This document shows positions 10,681 to 19,622 of a DNA stretch of 64,000 bases, piece after piece; position 1 is the first letter of the stretch; each line of letters starts with the position of its first letter. The position numbers were made by a program, and so were the translations under genes. Source of the stretch: Maribacter caenipelagi (lineage in GTDB: Bacteria > Bacteroidota > Bacteroidia > Flavobacteriales > Flavobacteriaceae); contig NZ_SNZW01000013.1 of NCBI RefSeq assembly GCF_004364175.1, forward strand, positions 248,001-312,000. Direction: 5' to 3'. The notes beneath the pieces are model-generated. The model was not told the DNA's origin, did not search any database, and was given only the letters and a program-made list of their open reading frames with translations.

Positions 10681-12000
10681 TTAGTTTCTTCTGCTACTAC
10701 TGCTTCTAGATGAACCAGAAGACCTAGTTGAAGACCCGCTGCTAGAACTTCTAGAGCTGCTACCTGAGCTTCTATAAGAACTACCGCTAGAACTGCTTCG
10801 TCCTGAGCTGTAATTGCTACTTCTAGAGCTGCTTCTTCCAGAGTTATAGTTGCTGCTTCTAGAGCTGCTGCCAGAACTTCTACCTGAAGAATAACTTCTT
10901 GAGCTAGTACCAGAATTTCTATATGTCGAAGTTCTTGGTACGGCAACCCTGCTGCTTGATCTTGCGGTACTAGAGCTTGATGTTCTAGGACTGCTACTGT
11001 ATCTGCTGCTATAATTTCTTGAAGAACTACTGCTGTATCTTGGTGTGGCTCTTGTGCTTCTGCTTGTTCTATAAGCTCTGTTCTGATCGACACCAACTGT
11101 TCTTCTTGCCGATGTGTTACCTGAATACGTTCTTGAGCTACGTGTATTGGCAGAACTTCTAGTAGTTGTTGCTCTGCCGGTCGTAGTTCTATATCTAGAA
11201 GAATTACCTCTAGTATTTATGTTTGATCGACCTCTTGCTGCTGTGGAAGAAATTCCACTATTGTTAGTGGTTTGTCTTGTGTAATTTCCTCTTCTAGAAT
11301 TGTTTAATGCATAACTTCTGTTAGAATATCTATTGTTGCGACTGTAATACCTGTTGCCATAACCATAACCATATGCATATCCAAAATTATTACCGTAAAA
11401 AGGTCTGTTCCAGCCGTATCCCCAATTATTCCATCCGAATCCAAAACCGCCGTATCCCCAATTGTTCCACCTATTCCATCTGTTCCATCCCCATGGTTGA
11501 GCCCAGCCGTATCCATAAAATCCTGCATAGCCTATATTGTTCCAGCCCCATCCGTAAAGATTGCCATAACCCCAATTGTTCCATCCATTATTATGTATAT
11601 AAATACTGACGTCAGCATTATTGCTTCCCCAATTACCATAACCTTCATAGTCATTTGCGGTGGCGTAATAATCTGTTAATTGATCTTCTGAAACATCTTG
11701 ATTTAAATCATTACTGGAGTAAGAATCTACATCCGTAAAAATTTCTTCATCTAATATTTCGCCATACTGGTCTGCTTTTTCACCAAAATAGTTTGTGTAA
11801 GTATCTGTTTCAGGATTATTCTGTGTGTAATTTCTTTGTTCAGGTCTTCTTTCTACCGTTGTCTGAGCATTATCAGAATAAATACCATCATTATCGTAGT
11901 AAGATGATTGTTGATATGAACCGCAAGAAGCTGCAAAAACAGCTAGGGTTACCAACATTGTTATGTTTCTAAGTTTGTTGTGGGGTATAGAATATATCAT
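10681..12000 (-). CDS. Ser/Arg-rich low-complexity lipoprotein
   Basis: A 439-residue protein with a lipoprotein signal peptide (lipobox FAAS-C at about residue 26). An acidic, Asn/Asp/Tyr-rich section (30-130) is followed by a Trp/Gly/Asn/Tyr-rich stretch (about 130-225, repeated WNNWGYG units) and then a very long Ser/Arg/Thr/Gly tail (about 235-439) built of RSS, SSR and SSGRSS repeats. The tail is basic and should be disordered. No catalytic domain is seen. The first ATG is preferred because it supplies the Lys/Arg n-region. Precedes the OmpP1-type gene; divergent from proS. Function unknown. Confidence 0.75.
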   Translation of the reverse strand: MIYSIPHNKLRNITMLVTLAVFAASCGSYQQSSYYDNDGIYSDNAQTTVERRPEQRNYTQNNPETDTYTNYFGEKADQYGEILDEEIFTDVDSYSSNDLNQDVSEDQLTDYYATANDYEGYGNWGSNNADVSIYIHNNGWNNWGYGNLYGWGWNNIGYAGFYGYGWAQPWGWNRWNRWNNWGYGGFGFGWNNWGYGWNRPFYGNNFGYAYGYGYGNRYYSRNNRYSNRSYALNNSRRGNYTRQTTNNSGISSTAARGRSNINTRGNSSRYRTTTGRATTTRSSANTRSSRTYSGNTSARRTVGVDQNRAYRTSRSTRATPRYSSSSSRNYSSRYSSSPRTSSSSTARSSSRVAVPRTSTYRNSGTSSRSYSSGRSSGSSSRSSNYNSGRSSSRSSNYSSGRSSSSGSSYRSSGSSSRSSSSGSSTRSSGSSRSSSSRRN

Positions 12001-12096
12001 AGGATCAAAATTATATTGTTGAACATATTAAAAATAACTAGTTTTACTCAATTATTATATACTAATATTCACAAAATTTGTGCCAAAGTCCAGATA

Positions 12097-13572
12097 ATGA
12101 GTAAAAATTTGACGAAGAGAAGCGAGGATTATTCCAAGTGGTATAACGAATTAGTGGTTAAGGCTGACTTAGCCGAAAACTCTGGTGTAAGAGGCTGCAT
12201 GGTTATAAAACCATATGGTTACGGTATTTGGGAGAAAATGCAGGCTGCTTTAGATAAAATGTTTAAAGAAACGGGTCATGAGAACGCCTATTTTCCATTA
12301 TTTATACCGAAATCTTATTTAAGCAAAGAGGCTAGCCATGTTGAAGGTTTTGCTAAAGAATGTGCTGTAGTTACACATTATAGGTTGAAAAATGCAGAAG
12401 ATGGAAGCGGAATAATCGTTGATCCAGATGCTAAACTAGAGGAGGAGCTTATTGTTAGGCCTACTTCTGAAACTATCATTTGGGATACTTATAAGAAGTG
12501 GATTCAATCTTATAGAGATTTACCCTTACTTATTAATCAATGGGCTAATGTGGTTCGTTGGGAAATGCGTACTAGATTGTTTTTGAGAACGGCGGAGTTT
12601 TTATGGCAAGAAGGCCATACGGCGCATGCCACCGAAAAGGAAGCAATTGAAGAGGCAGAACAAATGATGAACGTTTATGCCGATTTTGCAGAAAACCATA
12701 TGGCGGTACCTGTCATTAAAGGTACTAAAACAGAAAGCGAGCGTTTTGCAGGTGCTATTGAGACCTATTGTATTGAAGCATTAATGCAAGATGGTAAGGC
12801 GTTACAAGCTGGTACGTCTCATTTTTTAGGTCAGAATTTCGCAAAAGCCTTTGATGTTAAATTTGCAACGAAAGAAGGTAGTAAAGAATATGTTTGGGCT
12901 ACTTCTTGGGGTGTTTCAACACGATTAATGGGGGCGTTGATTATGACGCATAGTGATGATAATGGTTTGGTTATTCCTCCAAAATTAGCACCTATACAAG
13001 TTGTTATTGTACCAATTTATAAAGGATTGGATCAGTTAGATCAAATTTCTGAGACCGTTAATCCGCTAGTTAAAGAACTTAGAGCGAAAGGTATTTCTGT
13101 AAAATTTGATAATAGAGATACACATAAACCTGGTTTTAAATTCAATGAGTATGAGTTGCGCGGAGTACCGGTAAGGTTGGCAATTGGACCAAGAGATCTT
13201 GAAAATGGCACATATGAGTTGGCTAGAAGAGATACGTTGCAAAAAGAGACTGTTGCGGCGACAGATGTAGTTGCTAAAATTGAGTTTTTGATGGAAGATA
13301 TTCAGAAGAATATGTACCAAAAAGCGCTTGATTATAGAACTAATCATATCACAGAAGTGAATTCTTACGATGAATTTAAAAAAGTTTTAAAAGAAAAAGG
13401 TGGGTTTATTTCTGCGCATTGGGATGGTAGTAAAGAGACTGAAGAACGTGTTAAAAACGAGACAAAGGCAACTATACGTTGTATTCCCATCGATGCGAAA
13501 GAAGAAGAAGGTACTTGTATGGTAACGGGTAAACCGTCTAATAAAAGGGTGTTATTTGCTAAAGCTTATTAA
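12097..13572 (+). CDS. proS: Prolyl-tRNA synthetase (short, archaeal/eukaryote-like type)
   Basis: A 491-residue class II synthetase charging tRNA-Pro. Class II motifs are visible ([29 protein letters not shown]; the [14 protein letters not shown] region), followed by the anticodon-binding domain (VVIVPIYKG) and a C-terminal zinc-domain-like tail ending KRVLFAKAY. It lacks the editing insertion of the long bacterial form. The open frame runs 39 codons further upstream, overlapping the divergent lipoprotein start, but [13 protein letters not shown] is the family N-terminus, so the ATG at 12097 is chosen. Confidence 0.96.
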   Translation: MSKNLTKRSEDYSKWYNELVVKADLAENSGVRGCMVIKPYGYGIWEKMQAALDKMFKETGHENAYFPLFIPKSYLSKEASHVEGFAKECAVVTHYRLKNAEDGSGIIVDPDAKLEEELIVRPTSETIIWDTYKKWIQSYRDLPLLINQWANVVRWEMRTRLFLRTAEFLWQEGHTAHATEKEAIEEAEQMMNVYADFAENHMAVPVIKGTKTESERFAGAIETYCIEALMQDGKALQAGTSHFLGQNFAKAFDVKFATKEGSKEYVWATSWGVSTRLMGALIMTHSDDNGLVIPPKLAPIQVVIVPIYKGLDQLDQISETVNPLVKELRAKGISVKFDNRDTHKPGFKFNEYELRGVPVRLAIGPRDLENGTYELARRDTLQKETVAATDVVAKIEFLMEDIQKNMYQKALDYRTNHITEVNSYDEFKKVLKEKGGFISAHWDGSKETEERVKNETKATIRCIPIDAKEEEGTCMVTGKPSNKRVLFAKAY

Positions 13573-13598
13573 TTTTTTCAAAAAATAATAAGTAGGTG

Positions 13599-13628
13599 TT
13601 GTGATAGTAAAAAATATTTGTATTTTTG
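13599..13628 (+). promoter_or_regulatory. Promoter of the tRNA-Glu/rpsT region
   Basis: Matches the Bacteroidetes sigma-A consensus: TTG (13599-13601), 19-bp spacer, TATTTTTG (13621-13628, TAnnTTTG). Start would fall just before the first tRNA-Glu. Confidence 0.7.
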
Positions 13629-13650
13629 CATCCGCAATTGCGCAAAGTAT

Positions 13651-13722
13651 GGTCCGTTCGTCTAGGGGTTAGGACGCCAGGTTTTCATCCTGGTAACAGG
13701 GGTTCGATTCCCCTACGGACTA
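13651..13722 (+). tRNA. tRNA-Glu (TTC)
   Basis: A 72-nt cloverleaf: acceptor GGTCCGT pairs with ACGGACT (G-T first pair), anticodon arm CCAGG-TTTTCAT-CCTGG with anticodon TTC, T arm AGGGG-TTCGATT-CCCCT. CCA is not encoded. Confidence 0.97.
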
Positions 13723-13763
13723 CTAATTAAACATTTGGATGTATTTCCAAGCATTGACATAAT

Positions 13764-13835
13764 GGTCCGTTCGTCTAGGGGTTAGGACGCCAGGTTTTCA
13801 TCCTGGTAACAGGGGTTCGATTCCCCTACGGACTA
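13764..13835 (+). tRNA. tRNA-Glu (TTC), second copy
   Basis: Identical over all 72 nt to the copy 41 bp upstream, with the same TTC anticodon and no encoded CCA. A tandem duplication that probably shares the upstream promoter; rpsT starts 48 bp further on. Confidence 0.97.
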
Positions 13836-13883
13836 CAAAAATTGAATGGATGAGAATCCGAAGAAATTATAATAAATTATAAA

Positions 13884-14135
13884 ATGGCAAATCACAAGTC
13901 GGCATTAAAGAGAATCAGAAGAAACGAAGCAGTTCGTTTACGAAACAGATATCAGCATAAAACTACACGTAATGCTATAAAAAGATTACGTTCAGAAGAA
14001 TCTAAGAAAGATGCAGAGGCTCTTTTTCCAAGTGTTGTTAGTATGATCGATCGTTTAGCAAAACGTAATATTATACATGATAATAAAGCTGCCAACTTAA
14101 AGAGTAAGTTAGCTAAGCACGTAGCTGCATTATAA
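13884..14135 (+). CDS. rpsT: 30S ribosomal protein S20
   Basis: An 83-residue, strongly basic, all-helical S20 protein with the typical N-terminus MANHKSALKRIRRNEAVRLRN without Met variation and the C-terminal NKAANLKSKLAKHVAAL helix. It binds 16S rRNA early in 30S assembly. It follows the tandem tRNA-Glu genes and is closed by a clear terminator, so a tRNA-rpsT transcript is likely. Confidence 0.97.
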   Translation: MANHKSALKRIRRNEAVRLRNRYQHKTTRNAIKRLRSEESKKDAEALFPSVVSMIDRLAKRNIIHDNKAANLKSKLAKHVAAL

Positions 14136-14160
14136 TTTAGCTTTAAAGTAAAAACTTAGA

Positions 14161-14189
14161 GCCTTCCTTTAATTAGGAAGGCTTTTTTT
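14161..14189 (+). terminator. Intrinsic terminator after rpsT
   Basis: GCCTTCCT-ttaatt-AGGAAGGC stem of 8 bp followed by seven T. Confidence 0.92.
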
Positions 14190-14216
14190 GTTGGGTCATT
14201 ATTTTAAAAGTACTTC

Positions 14217-14909
14217 TTATTTAATTACCTCGTTGGCTATTCTGAGCCTTTTCATTAAAGTAAGACCAACGATAATGCAAGAGTAAAATACGACTATTGA
14301 AATGTAGTGGTATTTAGATAAATTATAGCTGGTGAAAAATTCGTAATGAAAAGATAGAATATACATAGCTATTGGGTACCAGATGTAAAAAAATAAAACA
14401 CCGAGACTTATCCAAAATAAAAGATTTCTATACACTGGTAATTTATGTTTTGTAATAATCATTTTATATAGATATATCGACGCTGTATATATTATAATTG
14501 TCGAGCCAATGATAATGGCAAAATTTTGAGGTTCTGTGTAAAAATCTTGAAGAAATAGATTTATAATACAAGTCAATAAAAAACATATTCCGCCATATTT
14601 AATTATATTTTTAGTTAGTCTATCATCACTCAGTTGATAATAGACATAAAAGAAATATAGGAAGAAAATAATATCATATATGTTGAAAATTATAGTATTA
14701 TAATTGTAAAATTCTTGCTTATATACTAACTGAATGTCATCTACATCTCTTACGATTAGTCCTAATACCTCTGACATAAAGGTGTAGGCAAGTAGTATTG
14801 GAAAATACTTTAATACCGTGTCATAATAAAGTTGATATTTAATTATGCATATAACCAATGCTATAAAATAGAGTGGTATGTAGTAATTATCCAAAAGGTA
14901 TGCTAGCAT
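14217..14909 (-). CDS. Hypothetical polytopic membrane protein
   Basis: A 230-residue hydrophobic protein with about seven predicted transmembrane segments (starting near residues 10, 33, 72, 103, 132, 162 and 200) and short polar loops rich in Tyr, Ile and Phe. No recognised motif. Codon use and composition match an AT-rich native gene. It follows the lipoprotein gene at 24 bp on the same strand, so they may form a small operon. Function not recognised. Confidence 0.6.
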   Translation of the reverse strand: MLAYLLDNYYIPLYFIALVICIIKYQLYYDTVLKYFPILLAYTFMSEVLGLIVRDVDDIQLVYKQEFYNYNTIIFNIYDIIFFLYFFYVYYQLSDDRLTKNIIKYGGICFLLTCIINLFLQDFYTEPQNFAIIIGSTIIIYTASIYLYKMIITKHKLPVYRNLLFWISLGVLFFYIWYPIAMYILSFHYEFFTSYNLSKYHYISIVVFYSCIIVGLTLMKRLRIANEVIK

Positions 14910-14933
14910 ATTTTCAGCCTTGTTATTACAAAG

Positions 14934-15635
14934 TTATTGGTTCTTTGGCGGTGGAACACCAGAACCTCTATTTAAGGTTAAACTTTGTGACTCTTGTAGG
15001 TTTAGTGGTGCTGCAGCTGTTGATTTTAAGTTTGGTGCGATAGATGCATAAACTTTGTTTCTTTCTTGCATATGTGTACCAAAGCCCTTTATGTCTTGAA
15101 ATTCATTATTTAATGGCACGGCTTGCTTGCCTTTTGCACCTTGCGCTATGTAGAACAGGTAATCTCGTTTTCCGTCATTGTAGGTTGGGGAAAGCATTAT
15201 AGAATTCTGTCTAGGGTGTTTAATGGAGTCTTCTGTATCCTTGAAAACAACTTCATCTGGATAATTGGAAAAGTAAAACCTCAAAGTCGAAATTTCAACA
15301 TCGGCATCTGCAGCCTCTTGTTCTATGAAATCTAAATATTGTTTAATTGTTTTGTAGTCATAATATACAAATCTGCCAACGTCGAATTCTTTGTCTTCTT
15401 TATGTATTCTATTTATAGAATCTTCATAGTGCTGAATTAACGGTATTCTTCTTTTGCTGTAAGTTTCGTACAAATTTTGTGCTTCTGTAATGGCGATGAT
15501 TTGTGCAGGTGCTTTAACAAGAATTGGCTGTTCATTTTTGGGGTCATTCGGTTTTTGTTCTTCATTGCAACTAATGATAGCTGTTAGAGCAAAGAACAGG
15601 GCGATTTTGATACTTAAGATGGTCGGTCTTTTCAT
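14934..15635 (-). CDS. Hypothetical lipoprotein
   Basis: A 233-residue protein with a lipoprotein signal peptide (MKRPTILSIKIALFFALTAIISC form, Cys at about 23) followed by a Pro/Glu-rich linker and a mixed alpha/beta region with DYKTIKQYLDFIEQEA. The C-terminus is Ser/Pro-rich and ends PPPKNQ. No catalytic motif is recognised. Upstream of the polytopic membrane protein and probably co-transcribed with it. Confidence 0.65.
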   Translation of the reverse strand: MKRPTILSIKIALFFALTAIISCNEEQKPNDPKNEQPILVKAPAQIIAITEAQNLYETYSKRRIPLIQHYEDSINRIHKEDKEFDVGRFVYYDYKTIKQYLDFIEQEAADADVEISTLRFYFSNYPDEVVFKDTEDSIKHPRQNSIMLSPTYNDGKRDYLFYIAQGAKGKQAVPLNNEFQDIKGFGTHMQERNKVYASIAPNLKSTAAAPLNLQESQSLTLNRGSGVPPPKNQ

Positions 15636-15767
15636 TTTCTTAGAATTAAAATTATTAATACGAAAAGTGGTAAAAGACTGGGGGAGAGTTCTTTTCTGAT
15701 ATGCTAAAGATATTAAAAAGAATAATAGGTGTCTAGTTTTGTATGATACTAGAGTTTATGGAATAAA

Positions 15768-15800
15768 AAAATCCCGATTTCATAAAGAAATCGGGATTTT
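15768..15800 (-). terminator. Intrinsic terminator after rho
   Basis: 14-bp perfect stem (AAAATCCCGATTTC / GAAATCGGGATTTT, 5-nt loop) with a T run when read on the minus strand, 22 bp past the rho stop. Confidence 0.9.
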
Positions 15801-15821
15801 AAAATATATGTTAGAATTGTT

Positions 15822-17471
15822 CTATTGATTCATCGTCATTAAGAACTCTTCATTGTTTTTTGTTTGTTTAAAACGCTGCTCTATAAACTCCATTGCTTCA
15901 ACAGGGTTCATGTCTGCAAGATACTTACGCATGATCCACATACGTTGTAACGTGCTTTCGTCTAATAACATGTCATCTCTACGTGTGCTTGAAGAAGTAA
16001 GGTCAATAGCAGGGAAAATTCTTCTGTTTGCAATCTTACGATCCAATTGTAGCTCCATGTTACCTGTACCTTTAAACTCTTCAAAGATAACTTCGTCCAT
16101 TTTAGAACCTGTTTCTGTTAACGCAGTTGCGATAATGGAAAGTGAACCGCCACCTTCGATATTACGGGCAGCACCAAAGAATCTTTTTGGCTTGTGTAAT
16201 GCGTTGGCATCAACACCACCACTTAATACTTTACCAGATGCTGGTTGCACAGTGTTGTATGCTCTTGCCAAACGTGTAATCGAATCTAAAAGAATTACAA
16301 CATCATGACCGCATTCTACCAAGCGCTTAGCTTTTTCTAAAACAATATTGGCTACACGCACGTGCTCTGTTGGTTCTTTATCAAAAGTTGAAGCTACAAC
16401 TTCGCCACGTACATTACGTTGCATGTCGGTTACCTCTTCTGGTCGTTCATCGATCAATAAGATAATTTGATAAACTTCTGGGTGATTTGCAGCAATTCCG
16501 TTTGCTATATCTTTTAAAAGCATGGTTTTACCAGACTTTGGTTGAGATACGATCATACCTCTTTGTCCTTTTCCGATTGGAGAGAACAAATCGATAATAC
16601 GGGTAGATATCGTGCTTTGGCGTTCTGCCAAATTGAATTTTTCTTGTGGGAATAACGGAGTCAAATGCTCAAATGATACACGGTCACGTACAATTTGTGG
16701 GTCTATGCCGTTAATTTTATTCACCTTAATAAGTGGAAAATATTTTTCTCCTTCTTTAGGTGGTCTTACGTTACCTAATACGGTATCTCCGGTTTTTAAT
16801 CCGAAAAGACGAATTTGAGATTGAGAAACATAAATATCATCAGGTGATGATAGATAGTTGTAATCAGATGAACGTAAAAAACCGTATCCATCTTGCATGA
16901 TATCTAAAACACCTTCACTAGCAATAATAGAGTCGAATTCATATTCAGGTTCTTTATACCTGTTCTTCAAATCCTTGTCAAAATTACTTTTGTCGTGAGT
17001 AGGTCTCGGATTTGGCTTATTTTTATGATTGCTACTCTGAGGTGAATTCTTTTTATTAGGTTGATTTGCAGCTTTTGGTCTTGGTCTTGGCCTTTTTTGC
17101 TCAACAGTTTCCTTAGAACTACTTTCTTGGGTAGTTTCTGTCTTAGCTAAATTTACCTTTGCTGGTGTAACCTTTTCTGCTGCCACAGTTGCAGGAGCAT
17201 TAGTTTCTTTGTTCGTGTTTTTTTCGACACGAGGTCTAGGTCTTGGTTTTGGCTTCGGTTTTGGCTTTGCTTCAGCAGGTTTGGTAACTTCTTCAGTAGC
17301 AACAGGAGGAGCTATAGCTGCAGCAACCTTCGGGTTGGCGGCTTGTAAGTCCAAAATCTGATAAACTAAGTCTAGTTTTTTTAAGGTTTTGAATTTTGGA
17401 ACCTTAAGTCCTTTCGCAATTTCCTGTAGTTCAGGTAGCTTTTTTGATTTTAAATCTGAAATCTCAAACAT
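15822..17471 (-). CDS. rho: Transcription termination factor Rho
   Basis: A 549-residue RNA-dependent ATPase that ends transcription. Domains: N-terminal SAP-like Rho_N helices (1-45), a Lys/Pro/Arg/Asn-rich low-complexity insert (about 65-170), the RNA-binding cold-shock domain (about 180-255, [20 protein letters not shown]), then the RecA-type ATPase with Walker [10 protein letters not shown] (about residue 310) and Walker [12 protein letters not shown]. The basic insert makes it about 130 residues longer than E. coli Rho, a known feature of Bacteroidetes Rho. Single gene with its own terminator. Confidence 0.97.
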   Translation of the reverse strand: MFEISDLKSKKLPELQEIAKGLKVPKFKTLKKLDLVYQILDLQAANPKVAAAIAPPVATEEVTKPAEAKPKPKPKPRPRPRVEKNTNKETNAPATVAAEKVTPAKVNLAKTETTQESSSKETVEQKRPRPRPKAANQPNKKNSPQSSNHKNKPNPRPTHDKSNFDKDLKNRYKEPEYEFDSIIASEGVLDIMQDGYGFLRSSDYNYLSSPDDIYVSQSQIRLFGLKTGDTVLGNVRPPKEGEKYFPLIKVNKINGIDPQIVRDRVSFEHLTPLFPQEKFNLAERQSTISTRIIDLFSPIGKGQRGMIVSQPKSGKTMLLKDIANGIAANHPEVYQIILLIDERPEEVTDMQRNVRGEVVASTFDKEPTEHVRVANIVLEKAKRLVECGHDVVILLDSITRLARAYNTVQPASGKVLSGGVDANALHKPKRFFGAARNIEGGGSLSIIATALTETGSKMDEVIFEEFKGTGNMELQLDRKIANRRIFPAIDLTSSSTRRDDMLLDESTLQRMWIMRKYLADMNPVEAMEFIEQRFKQTKNNEEFLMTMNQ

Positions 17472-17613
17472 TAAGTAGTAGAATAAATTATAAGAGTTTG
17501 TATTGTAAGAAGTAAATATTTTATTTGGATAATCTAAAGGAGATACTTTCCTTACTGGTAGGCGTTATGACGTGTTAACGTAGCAATATTACAAATTATT
17601 TTGAATAAAAAGG

Positions 17614-17643
17614 TTATATTTTTTGAAAAGACATGTATTTTTG
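17614..17643 (+). promoter_or_regulatory. Promoter of the DUF4293 gene
   Basis: TTA (17614-17616), 19-bp spacer and TATTTTTG (17636-17643), a near-consensus Bacteroidetes promoter (TTG replaced by TTA) 23 bp before the start codon. Confidence 0.55.
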
Positions 17644-17666
17644 CAGTGTAAAGTGGTAATTTATTT

Positions 17667-18077
17667 ATGATTCAAAGAATACAAAGCCTTTATTTGATAG
17701 TTGTAGCAATACTTACGGGTATTCTACCGTTCTTCTTTAATCTATGGATTCATATAGATGGTACTGAAGTATTTGCAAATAATGAAATGCTTATTTCTAT
17801 TGCCTTTTATGCAAGTACCGTTCTAGCAATATGGGCTATGGTACAATTTAAAAATAGAAAATCTCAGTTTGTAATTAACAGGCTGAACATGATATTGAAC
17901 GTTTTTTTATTAGGATTTTTCGTTTATCGATCACTAAACTTATCCGGAGAGACCTTGGTCTCTGAGAAGGGTATTGGGATGCTGATTCCAGTATTTTCTA
18001 TCATTTTTTTGGTTCTTGCAAATAGAGCTATAAAAAAGGATGAAGATCTTGTAAAATCTGTTGATCGCTTGCGTTAA
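17667..18077 (+). CDS. DUF4293 family membrane protein
   Basis: A 136-residue protein starting MIQRIQSLYLIV, the hallmark of DUF4293, with four transmembrane helices (about 5-25, 42-62, 72-92, 105-125) and a charged cytoplasmic tail (KKDEDLVKSVDRLR). Widespread in Bacteroidetes, function unknown, commonly next to rho as here, where it is divergently placed. It has its own promoter and terminator. Confidence 0.9.
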   Translation: MIQRIQSLYLIVVAILTGILPFFFNLWIHIDGTEVFANNEMLISIAFYASTVLAIWAMVQFKNRKSQFVINRLNMILNVFLLGFFVYRSLNLSGETLVSEKGIGMLIPVFSIIFLVLANRAIKKDEDLVKSVDRLR

Positions 18078-18106
18078 GCCTATAATCTTAGTAGTATTAG
18101 TGCGTT

Positions 18107-18135
18107 AAAACCCGGGGTAGTTTCCGGGTTTTTTT
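18107..18135 (+). terminator. Intrinsic terminator after DUF4293 gene
   Basis: AAAACCCGG / CCGGGTTTT stem followed by T run. Confidence 0.88.
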
Positions 18136-18242
18136 ATGTCTTTACTTTTCTAAACTTTAGGTAATCCTTTATCTAGATGTATTTATTTAAATTCTTAATA
18201 GCAAAAATATAGGTCGCATACTATTAATAAATGCCCTGTGTT

Positions 18243-18737
18243 TTATCTTTTACCTAACTCGATTACTTCAAGGTCTTTGATATTATCTTCTTCTATAACA
18301 AAACGTAACATAGTACGTACTTGATGAAATCCGTGTTTTCCACATGCACCTGGGTTCATATGTAAAACACCTAACTTTTTGTCCATCATCACTTTTAGAA
18401 TATGCGAATGCCCGCAAATGAATAATTTTGGAGGATTTTCTCTGATCATATCTCTGGTTCTTATATTATACTTAGGTGGGTATCCTCCTATATGAGTTAT
18501 AAAAATATCAACACCTTCACAAAAAAATCTATTATTTTCAGGAAATTCTTTTTGAATAATATGGTCGTCAATATTACCATGTACTCCTTTTAAAGGTTTT
18601 AATTTCGCGATGGCATCGGTAACGTCTAAAGATCCAATGTCACCAGCATGCCATACTTCATCTGCCCACTTTATATGCTTTAAAATGGCATCGTCAATAT
18701 GCGAATGAGTGTCAGAAAGTAATAGGATTTTGGTCAT
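18243..18737 (-). CDS. Metallophosphoesterase, YfcE/MJ0936 family
   Basis: A 164-residue calcineurin-like phosphodiesterase. Metal-binding motifs are all present: SDTHSH (8-13), GDIGS (33-37), HGNIDD (54-59), THIGGYP and GHSHI, ending in MNPGACGKHG. Members hydrolyse small phosphodiesters with two metal ions in the cytoplasm; the natural substrate here is unknown. Stand-alone gene, divergent from truA. Confidence 0.9.
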   Translation of the reverse strand: MTKILLLSDTHSHIDDAILKHIKWADEVWHAGDIGSLDVTDAIAKLKPLKGVHGNIDDHIIQKEFPENNRFFCEGVDIFITHIGGYPPKYNIRTRDMIRENPPKLFICGHSHILKVMMDKKLGVLHMNPGACGKHGFHQVRTMLRFVIEEDNIKDLEVIELGKR

Positions 18738-18872
18738 TTTTAGATTTCAATTTGATTGGGGAAATAGATGTGTTTTACCGGGCAACTAATATTCTTTTTT
18801 GACTTTGCCGGATCGAATGTTAAAACGTATCCTTTTTAATATCTTTGTGAGATACAAAACTAGCACATACTT

Positions 18873-19622
18873 TTGAGATTCTTCATTCAATTTTCATACT
18901 TCGGTAAAGCATATCATGGCTGGCAATATCAGCCAAATGCCATAACTGTTCAAGAAGTGCTGGAGAACGGCATGTCTAAACTTTTAAATTCGCCTGTCTC
19001 GCTTATGGGTGCTGGCCGAACAGATACTGGTGTTCATGCGAAAGAAATGTATGCCCATTTCGATATTGATATCTTAGAAAATATTTCTGACTACATTTTT
19101 AGATTAAATTCTTTCTTGCCAAATGATATAGCGGTAGATCGAATTTTTGAAGTTGAAGATGATGCACATGCACGTTTTCATGCCACCGCAAGAACGTATG
19201 AATATAAAATCGATAAAAAGAAAGATCCTTTTTCAACAGATTTAGCTCATTTTGTAAAAAAGGATCTAGACGTTGTTCAAATGAATAATGCAGCAGCATT
19301 ATTGTTGGGTAAAAAGGATTTTGAATGTTTTTCTAAATCGAATACAGATGTGTATACTAATATTTGCGACCTAAGAGAGGCAAAATGGGAACAAAAAAAT
19401 AATAAGCTTGTTTTTACCATTACAGCAGATCGGTTTCTTCGCAATATGGTTAGAGCCATTGTCGGAACATTAATCAATGTAGGATTGGGTAAATACCCTG
19501 CAGACTATGTTAATACCATATTAAAAAGTAAGGATAGAACAAAAGCAGGCGTTTCTGTTCCTGCAAAAGGATTATATTTGACCTCTATTGTTTACCCCAA
19601 TACTATTTTAAAGAATGGATAA
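18873..19622 (+). CDS. truA: tRNA pseudouridine synthase A
   Basis: Forms pseudouridine at positions 38-40 of tRNAs. 249 residues, with catalytic D51 in GAGRTDTGVHA and the FLRNMVRAIVGTL motif near the C-terminus. The start is TTG: no in-frame ATG precedes the conserved RFFIQFSYFGKAYHGWQ N-terminus. A TATCTTTG element (18840-18847) 25 bp upstream could be its -7 box. The last 8 bp overlap the next gene, so the two are translationally coupled. Confidence 0.95.
   Translation: MRFFIQFSYFGKAYHGWQYQPNAITVQEVLENGMSKLLNSPVSLMGAGRTDTGVHAKEMYAHFDIDILENISDYIFRLNSFLPNDIAVDRIFEVEDDAHARFHATARTYEYKIDKKKDPFSTDLAHFVKKDLDVVQMNNAAALLLGKKDFECFSKSNTDVYTNICDLREAKWEQKNNKLVFTITADRFLRNMVRAIVGTLINVGLGKYPADYVNTILKSKDRTKAGVSVPAKGLYLTSIVYPNTILKNG

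Noticed and set aside
10599-11096. 165-codon minus-strand frame rich in Ala, Leu, Glu and Val
   Set aside because: It lies on the same strand inside the Ser/Arg repeat of the lipoprotein gene; the repetitive codons give an open second frame, and the lipoprotein frame has the signal peptide.
11980-12096. N-terminal extension of proS by 39 codons
   Set aside because: It overlaps the divergent lipoprotein start and is not part of the prolyl-tRNA synthetase N-terminus; the family start is the ATG at 12097.
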